From positions 1-43,017 of the IMG/VR virus record IMGVR_UViG_3300020443_000115: a stretch of 43,017 nucleotides of DNA; one strand, given 5' to 3'. The DNA is from a virus. A program made the translations under genes and the position numbers. Under the pieces are notes generated by a model. The model was not told the origin of the DNA. It worked only from the letters and a program-made list of their open reading frames with translations, and made no database searches. Of the stretch, positions 1 through 9,512 are shown in pieces. Numbering within the stretch: the stretch's first letter is position 1; every line of letters begins with the position of its first letter.

Positions 1-1
1 G

Positions 2-193
2 GAAGTAACAGCAGAAAAGAGTGGTAGAGATAGAAGTAAAAATGATGAAAGAAGTACGAGTGAGGAAGCTGAAGATAGTAAGAAGCTCGCCGAAGGAATT
101 CGTAACGCTGTAATAAAGGAGATTATAACACAGCAAAGACCCGGAGGTTTATTGAGGGACGGAGCCTCCGCTTCCAGATTAAGACAGCCGTAA
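2..193 (+). CDS. C-terminal fragment of a phage structural protein, possibly tail tape measure
   Basis: The reading frame is open from the left edge to a TAA at 191-193, giving the last 63 residues of a larger protein. The segment is charged and Ser/Glu/Lys-rich, then forms an amphipathic stretch ending in a short tail that contains QQRPGGLL. Tails of the type 'IRxxVxxEIxxQxRPGGLL' are, from memory, frequent at the C-termini of lambda-type tape measure proteins, and a tape measure gene normally sits beside the tail-tip genes found next door. The identification is therefore an inference from a short motif and position. The gene is convergent with the minus-strand gene that follows, and the two stop codons are immediately adjacent with no intergenic base. 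Confidence 0.4.
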   Translation, partial: EVTAEKSGRDRSKNDERSTSEEAEDSKKLAEGIRNAVIKEIITQQRPGGLLRDGASASRLRQP

Positions 194-1045
194 TTAGATT
201 CGAGATTCAAGCTCTATAATTCTACCCTCGAGCTCAACCATTTTATCTTCTATTATCTGTGCTCCGTGATTATAAAGTTTGTACGCGTTTATTGTTCCCC
301 TCTCCGCGATTGGAATACCAAACTTTTCTGTATAGTCAGCTTTCTGAGCTATACATATAGCACTTTCAAGATCGTCCCCTTCGTATTTTTTGCCGAGTTT
401 TATTTCTGTCCTATAGATTTTTATCTCACCTTCGTTTATGAAATCGGGAAAGTTATATTCGAAATTAATATAATTTGCTCTTCTATCAAAGAGAGATTTT
501 CTTACGTATTTTTCGGTTATTGTTCTTTTCCCGTTATCTTTCATTTCGACAATTAGCTTGAGCCCTTTTCCGGATCCGCCGCTTGGAGTAACCTCCTTAT
601 ATCCGGGAGACAGGAAGCTCTTCTTCGTCTCAATATTCAGGTCTGTAATGCCTCCCTCTTCGTCTACTTCCTTTATAAGGAGGGTGAATACGCCCTCAAA
701 TCCTTCAAATAAGAGCTCTTCTCCCTTTAAATAGCCTTTCCCCTTGTCGACTATCCTAGGAACCCTCTCAGCGTCGTATTCCATGAGGATAATTTCTAAA
801 AAATCTTTTTTATAAATCTTCTTTTCGGTTAGGTTAGATATCATAAGGAAGGATTCCTCATCGTGTCTTCTCGCCATACTGAATTTGAATTGCCTCTCTT
901 CTTCTTTGATTTTTTCTATATCGTAGAACTCGTTATCTATTCTTAATGAGAAATCATCCCTCACGGTTAGGTAGTCTTTTTTTGATTCTGCTATTAGGAC
1001 ATCTGACCCGTTATTGATTGAGCCGAGGAAAGTAATTGGTTTCAT
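194..1045 (-). CDS. Hypothetical tail-associated protein with C-terminal coiled coil
   Basis: This 283-residue protein is the last gene of the minus-strand tail block, 9 nt after the preceding structural gene. I do not recognise a family. The body is rich in charged and beta-forming residues (alternating Lys/Glu and Ile/Phe), and there is no signal peptide or membrane segment. The last 25 residues form a short heptad-like stretch (Met-Val-Glu-Leu-Glu then Ile-Ile-Glu-Leu-Glu), which suggests oligomerisation. A C-terminal coiled coil is common in baseplate, fibre-base or chaperone proteins. Its place downstream of the J-like tip protein argues for a virion or assembly role, but the function is unknown. 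Confidence 0.7.
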   Translation of the reverse strand: MKPITFLGSINNGSDVLIAESKKDYLTVRDDFSLRIDNEFYDIEKIKEEERQFKFSMARRHDEESFLMISNLTEKKIYKKDFLEIILMEYDAERVPRIVDKGKGYLKGEELLFEGFEGVFTLLIKEVDEEGGITDLNIETKKSFLSPGYKEVTPSGGSGKGLKLIVEMKDNGKRTITEKYVRKSLFDRRANYINFEYNFPDFINEGEIKIYRTEIKLGKKYEGDDLESAICIAQKADYTEKFGIPIAERGTINAYKLYNHGAQIIEDKMVELEGRIIELESRI

Positions 1046-1054
1046 ATTACTATC

Positions 1055-3277
1055 TTATCCCTTAGTTAACTTATGTACAATTTTAATTTCAAAGTTATTA
1101 ACTTTTTTAATTGTTTTGTCTTTATTTTTTACTTGTATATATGGAGACTGCTTTTTAGTTGTTATATCGGCTACTATATTACCACAAGGATTACTTGATA
1201 TATTACATGGGAGCCATAATACTTCTTTGGATTCTGGATCTGTATATTCTTCCCAAGTAATAACATCTCCTTTTTCTTCAATAGGTTCACTGTTCAGTTT
1301 CAGGTGTATGTTTACGGACACTGTGTGAACATACGGTTCTTCTCTAACTACTTCGGGTTTGGCCATATTTTTGTAGGAGATAATGTTGACTGTTTCTCCA
1401 TTATCCGTTACTCTTATAAAACAAGATGCTTCGGATGCATCTTCGTCTATTAAAGATTGACCATAAATAGCAATAGACGCAGAGTTTAGAGTCAGGTCTT
1501 CTTCGGGATCAAAAGTATTCTTCGTCCCTCCAACTCTTGGCTTTCCAGAGAATATGTTTACTGGAACAGCTACTCTGCTAAAGTTTAAATTCTTTTCTCC
1601 GTATATAGTTTTAATATTTCCTTCTGAAGCTAATTGTCGAGCGGTGTCATTGACGTCGAAATGTTTTTGATGCAGTAAGGTATCGAAAAAACCCACAACT
1701 ATGTTGCTCTTTTTCGTGTTCATTTCTTTAGGAAGCGGCGCGGAAATTGTACCTAACACTTTATCTATTGTTAAATCTTTCAAGAGAAAAAAGAATCTAT
1801 TAACTTCTATTTTTGTTGTTTGGTCATCATAACTAAAAGGTTTTTTTTCTACTTCAAATATTTGTTTTGTGTCATCCCTGTTTGTGTCGCCGTCTTCTGG
1901 AACCTTGATTTGTTCATTAGCTAAAACGAATGGTTCGTCGGCGTAATATAAAACCAGCCCCTTTATGTCTCGAAAATAAGTATTGAATATGTCTGTGGCA
2001 TTTAAATATGTTCTTGATCTTTTAGTGCTTGTTTTAAATGTCACCATTAAGTGCTTGTCGTTTGTTATCTTAGGTTCAAGTAAATAAGGTATCTTTAAAT
2101 CATACGCTTCTTCTTGAGTGACGTCGTTGTCAGAGATGGTGTCATTGTATTCATCAAGCATGATTAAACTGCTCGGCGGCTCAAGTCTGACTTCGAGGAT
2201 GTCATACCCATGAGGCTCTCTTCTTGCGTTTGTCGTTCCTGCATCTTTAACGGTCTTGAAGTCTCCTTCGGAAATTCTGTTCGTGCCATTTACCGTATCC
2301 CAACCATCATATAATTTATTCCCGGCGCTGGTGAAACCGGTTAAGGGATCGTATGCTTCGACCACAATATCAAAATCTCTCAAAGGAATCATTTCTTCAG
2401 TTAAATGCTCCGTTGTAGCGTAGCCATAAGTCGGTATATTACTAATATCCCGAGGATCAAGAACGCTCCCGTTGACGAACTTACCCTTTACAGCATCAAG
2501 ACTATTTGCTTCCGAAGGAAACTCAAATGTTTTATAAGGAGCTATGTGCCCCTCTGGGAAAAGATAATAAATTGTTTTACTGGGCGTATTGTTAGGGCTT
2601 ACTTTTCTAATGGTAATTCTTGATTTCGCGGAGAAAGTACCTGAAGTGTTCGAAATATACTTTATAAAAGCCCGATAATTAAAATCTGGAGAATGTTCTC
2701 CTCGAAGTATAACCTTGGTTCCTCCTTCAACAACCTTACTGGGGTGAGTTTGGAAACCTGCCTTTACCCCTTCTGCCGTAAGACCGTAAATGCTTATGCT
2801 TTCATCGAGAGAAACGAAATCTTTTCGAACGCTTGAAACTGTGAAAGGTTGCTGCGGGAAAGGGTCATCACTGCTAAAATCCAAACCAAGGGTGTTCCCG
2901 GGATAATAAACAGGACCGCAGCGATCCCCTTCCAAGGTTCTTTGAGACCAGATACTAAAATAATAAGCGCCGTTTATCTCGGCATTGAAAGCTATTTTAT
3001 AGGTCTTATATTGCGTCATCTTTTCACCGTTTTCGTCAAGAGTTAGATACCCTCCTGTTCCCTTTCCTGCAAGAGTATACCCATCAATTTCGAATATTTG
3101 TCCATGAACAGATACGATAGATTCCGACTTCTGAAATTCAAAATCTGAGGAGATGAATGGGTGCCCGTATTTGACTAAGATTACGTATTGTTCATATGGG
3201 ATATGATCGCCATTCTCATTCTTTGGCGAATCCCAAAGAAAAATAATCTCTTGTCCTTTTATTGCGCTGTCTGGCAT
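1055..3277 (-). CDS. Large beta-rich virion protein of the tail-tip block, unknown function
   Basis: This is a protein of about 740 residues with no recognisable catalytic motif. It is Gly/Asn/Thr-rich with many short beta-type segments, as in phage fibre or tip decoration proteins. The open frame continues upstream to an ATG at 3346, but that would overlap the preceding gene by 65 nt. I prefer the ATG at 3277, four bases after the preceding TAA; neither start has a good Shine-Dalgarno. The protein follows the J-like and 768-residue genes in the same direction, so it is probably an outer tail-tip or fibre component. Two cysteines near the C-terminus (in LPCNISSNPCGN) are spaced to form a local disulfide or metal site. 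No homologue can be named from sequence reading alone. Confidence 0.75.
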   Translation of the reverse strand: MPDSAIKGQEIIFLWDSPKNENGDHIPYEQYVILVKYGHPFISSDFEFQKSESIVSVHGQIFEIDGYTLAGKGTGGYLTLDENGEKMTQYKTYKIAFNAEINGAYYFSIWSQRTLEGDRCGPVYYPGNTLGLDFSSDDPFPQQPFTVSSVRKDFVSLDESISIYGLTAEGVKAGFQTHPSKVVEGGTKVILRGEHSPDFNYRAFIKYISNTSGTFSAKSRITIRKVSPNNTPSKTIYYLFPEGHIAPYKTFEFPSEANSLDAVKGKFVNGSVLDPRDISNIPTYGYATTEHLTEEMIPLRDFDIVVEAYDPLTGFTSAGNKLYDGWDTVNGTNRISEGDFKTVKDAGTTNARREPHGYDILEVRLEPPSSLIMLDEYNDTISDNDVTQEEAYDLKIPYLLEPKITNDKHLMVTFKTSTKRSRTYLNATDIFNTYFRDIKGLVLYYADEPFVLANEQIKVPEDGDTNRDDTKQIFEVEKKPFSYDDQTTKIEVNRFFFLLKDLTIDKVLGTISAPLPKEMNTKKSNIVVGFFDTLLHQKHFDVNDTARQLASEGNIKTIYGEKNLNFSRVAVPVNIFSGKPRVGGTKNTFDPEEDLTLNSASIAIYGQSLIDEDASEASCFIRVTDNGETVNIISYKNMAKPEVVREEPYVHTVSVNIHLKLNSEPIEEKGDVITWEEYTDPESKEVLWLPCNISSNPCGNIVADITTKKQSPYIQVKNKDKTIKKVNNFEIKIVHKLTKG

Positions 3278-3281
3278 AATG

Positions 3282-5588
3282 TTATTTTTCTGGATTGTTT
3301 GGTCCGAAGTGACTCCATGCATGCCCCGCTCGTACATCTCCTGCATGAGAATTTTGAAATTTCATCTCTGAAAGTTTGAGGTGTAGGTTCACAATTGGCT
3401 CCAAAGTGGATTCATCCACCATATATGTCTTTTCCGGTCTAGATTCTAGTACTTCAGCTAATAGAGTTAATCCTCCTAGTTTGTCATGGACTCCAAATCC
3501 ATCCCTAGGACTAAGTAATAGATGTCCGTCTTCATCCTTCCCGATACCCCAAGGAGCTGTGCCTCCAAGCGGGTGATCAGGAAGACTTAAGCGATCAACT
3601 CCAGCAGGTTTCGGATACGGACCATGAGGTGGTTCGAGTGAAAATATTGAGCCGTTTAAGAAAATGCACTGTTTTTCTCCAACGTGAACTTTATCTCCGT
3701 TCAATACAAGAAGTTCTCCGGGATATTCAATTTCTGTACTAGCTGTTCGAGCTGTGTAATATAATTTTGGCAACGAAGAAAGCGCAGGTTGATTACTAAA
3801 CTTCGCCGGTGTTCCTGTATAGCATTTGGGATCTGGTTCGTCATATCCAGTCCAAAGTATATCTTTTAGATTCAATGCGAAAGCGAAATGGTAACTTACT
3901 TGATCGTGGCAACCGACGTTATGATCGTTGTTTGGGTGGTCATCATCAGCTGCATGAGTTAAGCTGACGTGAAATACAGAGTATTGTCCTTCTTTTATAT
4001 AGTCAACCCAGTATTTCCCATCTGATTCTTTGATCCAATCATCGTAATCTTGACCGTTAACCAAAAAAAGTGTTGTAGGAAGTATGGGATTGAATTCAAT
4101 AGTTCTATGATGCTCAAGAGGAGAGCAATATTCTAATTCTTTTACCTCTGACGAATTAATCGTAATTGATTTAGTATCTGTTGAGTTTCCTTTGATTCCT
4201 GCTAAATAACTAAGATTAATGTCTGCATATTCGTCATCGTTTATGCCATCGTCATTTCTATCTGAGCAGTGGCATCCTGCAACGTATGGTGCTTGTCCGT
4301 CTACCGCTAGATTGCCTTTTAGGTCAGCAAAAAAAACATCCCTGATGTCAGTGTGATCTATAGGATTACCATCCGCGTCAAAATACTCAGGAGTTCCTTT
4401 TATAATTTCGCCTTCATCGGTTCTGTAAAAATTTGGAAATTGATACAAGTCGTGCCGAACAGTAAGTTTATATTGTTCATTTGGAATAGCACTCCAGAAA
4501 ATTGCATGCTCGACTGGAACGTCAAAGCAGTCTTGACCAGTAACAATACCGTCCTCGTCTCTTATGGGAACGCAAACTGTACCCCCGGGACTATCCCCTT
4601 GGCCAGCTTTAATTAAATAATCAACATATCCGGGCCAGTCCATATACTGGCCGTAAGTTTTAGTATATCCTCCGCCGTGCCAGAATATCTGATAAGTTTT
4701 ACGTAAAGAGTAGACTTTTGTCCAGTTGTCTTCCGCTACAACAAGGTCCTCTCCGTTTTCGTCTTTTTCGTATTCATTCCTGCGCGGAGGCTGGCATTGA
4801 TTAGCTTCATCCGTTTGCCATGTTGGGACTTCAAAGTCAGTATCTTTAAAGTCAGGTAAACCGTAACAGGCAGGAACTGGCAGTTTTCCGTGTTTGGCCC
4901 AGTGAGTTTCTTCTACTTTCTCTTTACCTAAATTCGTAAAACATGCATCTAGATCACAAAAACCATATTGGTCCATCCGGTCAAAATCACCTTTATCATT
5001 TTCTTTTAGCCAGTATAAATCTTTACAAATTAGAAAAACGTCTCCATAACCATCTTTTTTCTCTTGCCAAGTATAGCCAACTTCAGGACTAATACAACAC
5101 AGTTCTCCGTAATAAGTGTCTAAGGCTTTTTCCATTTCACTTTCGTAATTCGGGTTAGGGCTGCCGTCTTCATTTACCTTTTGAGCGGGGTCTTCATTTA
5201 CGTTTGGAACTCCTGCTGCCATTTTACCAATACTTCTGTTTCCGTCAGTCCTGCTGTCGGAATCGCATGAAGCTAACATTTTTCCTAATATTCCAGCTTC
5301 ATATGCTTGCTCGTCGGTTATCTCCCTTAGCTTGTATCTAGAGGCCTTATGACCGCCCGGCGATCCCGCGAAGGTGTCAAAATTCATCGAGAGCTTGAAT
5401 TTTAATCTAATACGTTCTTCATCAGTTAGCGGAGGGGGAGGCGGTGGTAATGTAATTTCGGCATCACAACAGCAGTCATCAAGATTCGTTGTCCAATCTT
5501 TACATTTTGGACCGTTCTCTCTCCATTCGGCAATGCAAGGTTGTTTGATGTCTGCGTCAAATCTTTCTGGAAGTCCGTCGTATCCCAT
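3282..5588 (-). CDS. Cysteine-rich virion protein with polyproline linker and Ca-loop motif
   Basis: This 768-residue protein sits directly after the J-like gene (6 nt gap). The N-terminal 50 residues carry six cysteines, including a CCC triplet, followed by a run of seven prolines; this is a head plus flexible linker arrangement. Around residue 450 a loop DRNDDGINDDEY resembles the calcium loops of thrombospondin type 3 or dockerin-like repeats. The remainder is acidic, aromatic and rich in Asp/Gly/Tyr, consistent with an extracellular-type beta protein. The position between the tip protein and another large beta-rich protein suggests a tip-fibre or receptor-contacting role (inference). There is no enzymatic signature and no signal peptide. 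The ATG at 5588 is the only sensible start next to the upstream stop at 5595. Confidence 0.72.
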   Translation of the reverse strand: MGYDGLPERFDADIKQPCIAEWRENGPKCKDWTTNLDDCCCDAEITLPPPPPPLTDEERIRLKFKLSMNFDTFAGSPGGHKASRYKLREITDEQAYEAGILGKMLASCDSDSRTDGNRSIGKMAAGVPNVNEDPAQKVNEDGSPNPNYESEMEKALDTYYGELCCISPEVGYTWQEKKDGYGDVFLICKDLYWLKENDKGDFDRMDQYGFCDLDACFTNLGKEKVEETHWAKHGKLPVPACYGLPDFKDTDFEVPTWQTDEANQCQPPRRNEYEKDENGEDLVVAEDNWTKVYSLRKTYQIFWHGGGYTKTYGQYMDWPGYVDYLIKAGQGDSPGGTVCVPIRDEDGIVTGQDCFDVPVEHAIFWSAIPNEQYKLTVRHDLYQFPNFYRTDEGEIIKGTPEYFDADGNPIDHTDIRDVFFADLKGNLAVDGQAPYVAGCHCSDRNDDGINDDEYADINLSYLAGIKGNSTDTKSITINSSEVKELEYCSPLEHHRTIEFNPILPTTLFLVNGQDYDDWIKESDGKYWVDYIKEGQYSVFHVSLTHAADDDHPNNDHNVGCHDQVSYHFAFALNLKDILWTGYDEPDPKCYTGTPAKFSNQPALSSLPKLYYTARTASTEIEYPGELLVLNGDKVHVGEKQCIFLNGSIFSLEPPHGPYPKPAGVDRLSLPDHPLGGTAPWGIGKDEDGHLLLSPRDGFGVHDKLGGLTLLAEVLESRPEKTYMVDESTLEPIVNLHLKLSEMKFQNSHAGDVRAGHAWSHFGPNNPEK

Positions 5589-5594
5589 AATATT

Positions 5595-8500
5595 TTATCC
5601 TCCTATGCGCGTCCTTGCTATGACTGAATTATGTCTTTCCTCATGTCTCATACATTCAGCTTCCGTAACGTTCTCGAAACATGCAACTTCAAAGTCAGGC
5701 TGACCTTCCTCACCGCACCTGACACAACAAGATCCAAGCCGAGTTGGATTTTCTGGGTCTTCGTTACAGTTAGGGTCCGTTTCCCAACCCGCAGCCATAG
5801 TATCTTTACAGTCTTTATTAGGATCTTTTTCACTTCCATCACAACAATACTCAGGTGGTTCAGGATCACTTCCGCTAATTCTAACTTCATCGCCCGGAAC
5901 GGGGTCGCAAGGACCGTCTCCGGGACCGTTAACGACTATAACTTCTTCTTCGTATTTTATTGGTGTGTATTCTAAAGCTGAAATGTCATACTTCTTTTCA
6001 TTCTCTTGAATGTTTATAACTCTATATAATTCCAAATGTCCCGAAGCAAACTCTTCGTCCATGGTATAGTTCTGAGAAGAATCAATATCCGAATCCGCAG
6101 GTTCAATAGCCCAAATTAAATTAGCTCCGTCTGGGTTCTTATATCCGGTAGCATAATCGATTGGTTTTCCTGCCGCCAAGTCTCCCATTATGGATGCCGT
6201 ATTATAACCTGTTACTACATAGTTCTGAAAATCGAGTCCTGCTTCTGTTTGATTATCAAACCAAATCTGAGTCACTATCCCACTGCCGTTAATTGAGTAT
6301 TCGGAACTGTAATTTCCGGTGTGAGGAACAGCTTGATAACCGCTAAAGAGAATTGTTTGTATTTGATTTCTTCTTATTTCAGGAATATCTGCGGACGTTA
6401 AGGCTTCTCCGGTATTGGATGCGGTTACCGTTATACTTTCGGTTGTTTTCTCGTCAGTCGACGTTGTATAGCGGTGAGTCTTGTATAGGTTAAAGCCGAA
6501 GCCTGCTGTAGTGCCTCCTTCTCTACCTTCTGCGCTTGTGGGAGTGATGGGGGCAGTGAGTTCCAGCTTTAAGGTGGTTACATCTGCCGGTTTAACGAAC
6601 TCTTTCTTTTCCACGCGCCAAAGTCCATTTCTTACGACTCTTATTCTAGGAGTGCATCCTTTGGAAGCCCAACAACTGGCAGGAACACGAGATTCAGTAT
6701 TACCTAATTCCCTTATCTCTTCGGTCGCGCCGTTTATCTCGTACCAGTCCAAACACGCCTTAAGATCACCATATCGGTTACCGCCATCCGATAATATGGT
6801 TGCACCATGCTTCGCAGGTGGACTATAAGCTGTCCACGCAATAGGTTCTTCTTTATTTTGATCGTTTGTTATTTCGTGCGTCTCATTTTTGTCAAATTGA
6901 ATATATTTAGTATCATGTATTTCTACATCTACGTTATCTTTGGTATAATAGAGTCTAAACCTTACTGGTTTCCTGTCTGCAGGTTTGATATACATGTCAA
7001 ACTTAGCTTTAGCGCCATCCACGGTATAATTTCTTACAGTTCGAAAAGAATTGTTTGAGTTCCAAGGAGGATTGGGGGGATCAGCGGGACCGGCGCTCCT
7101 AAGTTCCCAGCCAGAATATGCTGTCGTAAATAGATATTCGTCTCCAAAAAGATTCTGAGCTTCAGGCAGCGGTATTTCTTGCTCACTTTGAGATGCGGTT
7201 ATTGTAGTAGTTCCGCTCTCTACACAGTCTGACGGAGTTATTTGAGTAGGTTCAAAGTAACTTGCAGGAGTTAAAAGGTTCAGTCTGTACTGTTTGTCCG
7301 GAGTGAAATGAAGAGGCTTGTCGATGATGATAGAGTTGCCTGTAACGCGGTAGTCTCCGCTAACATCAACCCTAGGAAAATAGGAAGAATTAACACCAGA
7401 AGGTATTATTCCGGATGCAGTCTCCTCAACTTTCAAGGTTCTTCCCGCTAAATTTCTATCATTCCTAAATTCATCATAAATACTAATAACATCTCCGGGT
7501 CGAATATACATTCCTTCTTGACCTGCAGTAAAAGAGACAGATTCTGTTTCAAGTATTTCGCTTCTTAATATCCAATTCCCGAATCTTTTTGCTTGCGCCT
7601 CACTGGTACAGCCGATAGATGCGGTTTCAATTTCTCTTATTCCGTATCTTTGTATTCCTATTTGGTCTTCAGAATAAGATATGGCTGGTTTATGCATGTT
7701 GTTTTTGTCTGCATATCTTACTATGGCCACGGTGTGTCTTGCCTTCTTCGCCGAAGAGCTATAGTTAAACATTCCCTCCGCAACATTGGACGTATTAAAG
7801 TGGTAAATAGGATCTCTGGGCCTGTCCTGAGAAACGTATACGTTACCGAAAGCGTAATATACTATAGCCCTAAAGGCCGAAGCCATGTCGTTTATTACTT
7901 TGTAGGCTTCCTCTCTGGAAGTGATGACATGGTTTAACGTAAACCTAGGTTCGACTCCCCCCTTACCATCAGAAACGAGAATGTCACAGTACTGAGCTAT
8001 TTCGTATAATGTCCATTTATCAACAAATTGTTTGTCGATATATTCTCCCAGTCCATACCTGTTGTTTGTTATTAGGTCGTAGAAACACCAAGCGGGATTA
8101 TTACTCCATTCTTTGTGAGCTTTAAAGCAACCATCCCAAACCTTAAGGGTGCCATCCTCTTCCTTTAAATATGTCCTCTTTATCGGATCATAATTGTTTG
8201 GAACTTTGATTTTGAGAAGTTCCGTATCGTAGGCTCTAGAGGGAATTCTAGAAAAGAATTCGGCGCTAAATTTAGAATAGGCCATTGCACAGTAGGGATA
8301 CCTTACTTTAGAATCATACATTTCTACTATGGAATCAACATAGCTTTCGTTTTGTAAATAAGTATGAACTGAATCGGGCGTAAGCCTTATTATTCTCACT
8401 TCCCAACCGTTAAAGTATTTGTACTTAGTGTCTGAACTTACATTGACCCCGACCTTGTGAGGGTTGTTTTCGTTTTTTGTAAAATCTATATCAACGCTTC

Positions 8501-9512
8501 TTATGTATGGCTGCTCTAGTCTACCAAATATTACATCATCAATATCAGGCACCTCGTTCCATGGAGGATTCATCAAGCCCTGAAGTGTTTTCCTTGTAGT
8601 AACGTCTCCTTCTGTAGCTCTAAAATGCCTAGTGTCGTATACGGGGCGAGTATATATTTGATAATGGATTTTTCTCGCTCGCATATCTCCCGCTCCGAAA
8701 GGATCTTGTTTTCCCCTCTTAGCTGTCTTTTCGGGTTGAGCGAAGAACCCTCGTTTCTCTTCGTTACCTTTCCACGAGTCACTATCGCCACCTATATCGT
8801 CTCCCCAATCGTCTTGGATCTGCTCCATTAGTCTGGGAATTTTAATATTTACTCTAATTGCAACACATTCTTTATTGTTTATGATGTATGTTTTAGAGTT
8901 TCTATCTATTTTACCTGACAAAATAGGAGCTTGTGCAGTTTTACTTCCTAGATAATACCCCGGTTCAGTGCTTTCTATTTCTATTTCCCCATCCGAATTC
9001 TTTATTTTTTTACTTTCCAAATGCAACGAAGGCCCAAATAATCTTTCCCCTATACTTCTAAAGACGCTTAATTCGAGAGGCGTCCCCCCTTTTAGGTTTT
9101 TATCGAATGCAAGATTAGAATTGAGAGCGGGTACTTGTCCTTGAGGCTTGCCATCTGTCCACTCGATATTAATTTCTTGAAAGTTATAAAATCCTTGCTT
9201 GTCTACCACTGGGGTTTCGTTCCAGTAAATAGAACGAAGGAAACCGAGTTCTTCAGTGCAAGCTCCTACTTTGTTTACGGCTTTATAGGGGGTAAAATTA
9301 TAGCCTAAGTATCCGAGATCCCCTATGTTTCCTTGGAACGAGTATTCCCCGGAGACTATTCCTTGTATTCCGCCCTCGCACAAAAGATCAACTACGTCAA
9401 TATGAGACAGAGAAGTGTAAAGGCCGGTGTCGAGCTCGCCGCCTACATATCTCGCTACGCCTAATTCATCGAATACGGCTTGTCTCGGTTCTGCTTGATC
9501 TTTTTTGCCCAT
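5595..9512 (-). CDS. J: Tail tip / host-specificity protein, lambda J-like
   Basis: This 1305-residue protein is a homologue of the lambda J central tail-tip protein, which forms the tip hub and contacts the receptor. Residues 472-491 carry the family hallmark of an Asn-Pro then aromatic start leading to DLITNNRYGLGEYI. A conserved region follows (to about residue 700) with FNYSSSAKKA, the ESVSFTAGQEGMYIRPGDVI segment and the RTLKVEE turn typical of the tip hub domain. The C-terminal half is more variable and beta-rich, as expected for fibronectin-like and receptor-proximal domains. The last 110 residues are very cysteine-rich, with CC pairs and a TEAEC motif, unlike lambda J. The start ATG overlaps the stop of the I-like gene (TAATG). 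The identity is secure from motif plus synteny M-L-K-I-J. Confidence 0.92.
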   Translation of the reverse strand: MGKKDQAEPRQAVFDELGVARYVGGELDTGLYTSLSHIDVVDLLCEGGIQGIVSGEYSFQGNIGDLGYLGYNFTPYKAVNKVGACTEELGFLRSIYWNETPVVDKQGFYNFQEINIEWTDGKPQGQVPALNSNLAFDKNLKGGTPLELSVFRSIGERLFGPSLHLESKKIKNSDGEIEIESTEPGYYLGSKTAQAPILSGKIDRNSKTYIINNKECVAIRVNIKIPRLMEQIQDDWGDDIGGDSDSWKGNEEKRGFFAQPEKTAKRGKQDPFGAGDMRARKIHYQIYTRPVYDTRHFRATEGDVTTRKTLQGLMNPPWNEVPDIDDVIFGRLEQPYIRSVDIDFTKNENNPHKVGVNVSSDTKYKYFNGWEVRIIRLTPDSVHTYLQNESYVDSIVEMYDSKVRYPYCAMAYSKFSAEFFSRIPSRAYDTELLKIKVPNNYDPIKRTYLKEEDGTLKVWDGCFKAHKEWSNNPAWCFYDLITNNRYGLGEYIDKQFVDKWTLYEIAQYCDILVSDGKGGVEPRFTLNHVITSREEAYKVINDMASAFRAIVYYAFGNVYVSQDRPRDPIYHFNTSNVAEGMFNYSSSAKKARHTVAIVRYADKNNMHKPAISYSEDQIGIQRYGIREIETASIGCTSEAQAKRFGNWILRSEILETESVSFTAGQEGMYIRPGDVISIYDEFRNDRNLAGRTLKVEETASGIIPSGVNSSYFPRVDVSGDYRVTGNSIIIDKPLHFTPDKQYRLNLLTPASYFEPTQITPSDCVESGTTTITASQSEQEIPLPEAQNLFGDEYLFTTAYSGWELRSAGPADPPNPPWNSNNSFRTVRNYTVDGAKAKFDMYIKPADRKPVRFRLYYTKDNVDVEIHDTKYIQFDKNETHEITNDQNKEEPIAWTAYSPPAKHGATILSDGGNRYGDLKACLDWYEINGATEEIRELGNTESRVPASCWASKGCTPRIRVVRNGLWRVEKKEFVKPADVTTLKLELTAPITPTSAEGREGGTTAGFGFNLYKTHRYTTSTDEKTTESITVTASNTGEALTSADIPEIRRNQIQTILFSGYQAVPHTGNYSSEYSINGSGIVTQIWFDNQTEAGLDFQNYVVTGYNTASIMGDLAAGKPIDYATGYKNPDGANLIWAIEPADSDIDSSQNYTMDEEFASGHLELYRVINIQENEKKYDISALEYTPIKYEEEVIVVNGPGDGPCDPVPGDEVRISGSDPEPPEYCCDGSEKDPNKDCKDTMAAGWETDPNCNEDPENPTRLGSCCVRCGEEGQPDFEVACFENVTEAECMRHEERHNSVIARTRIGG

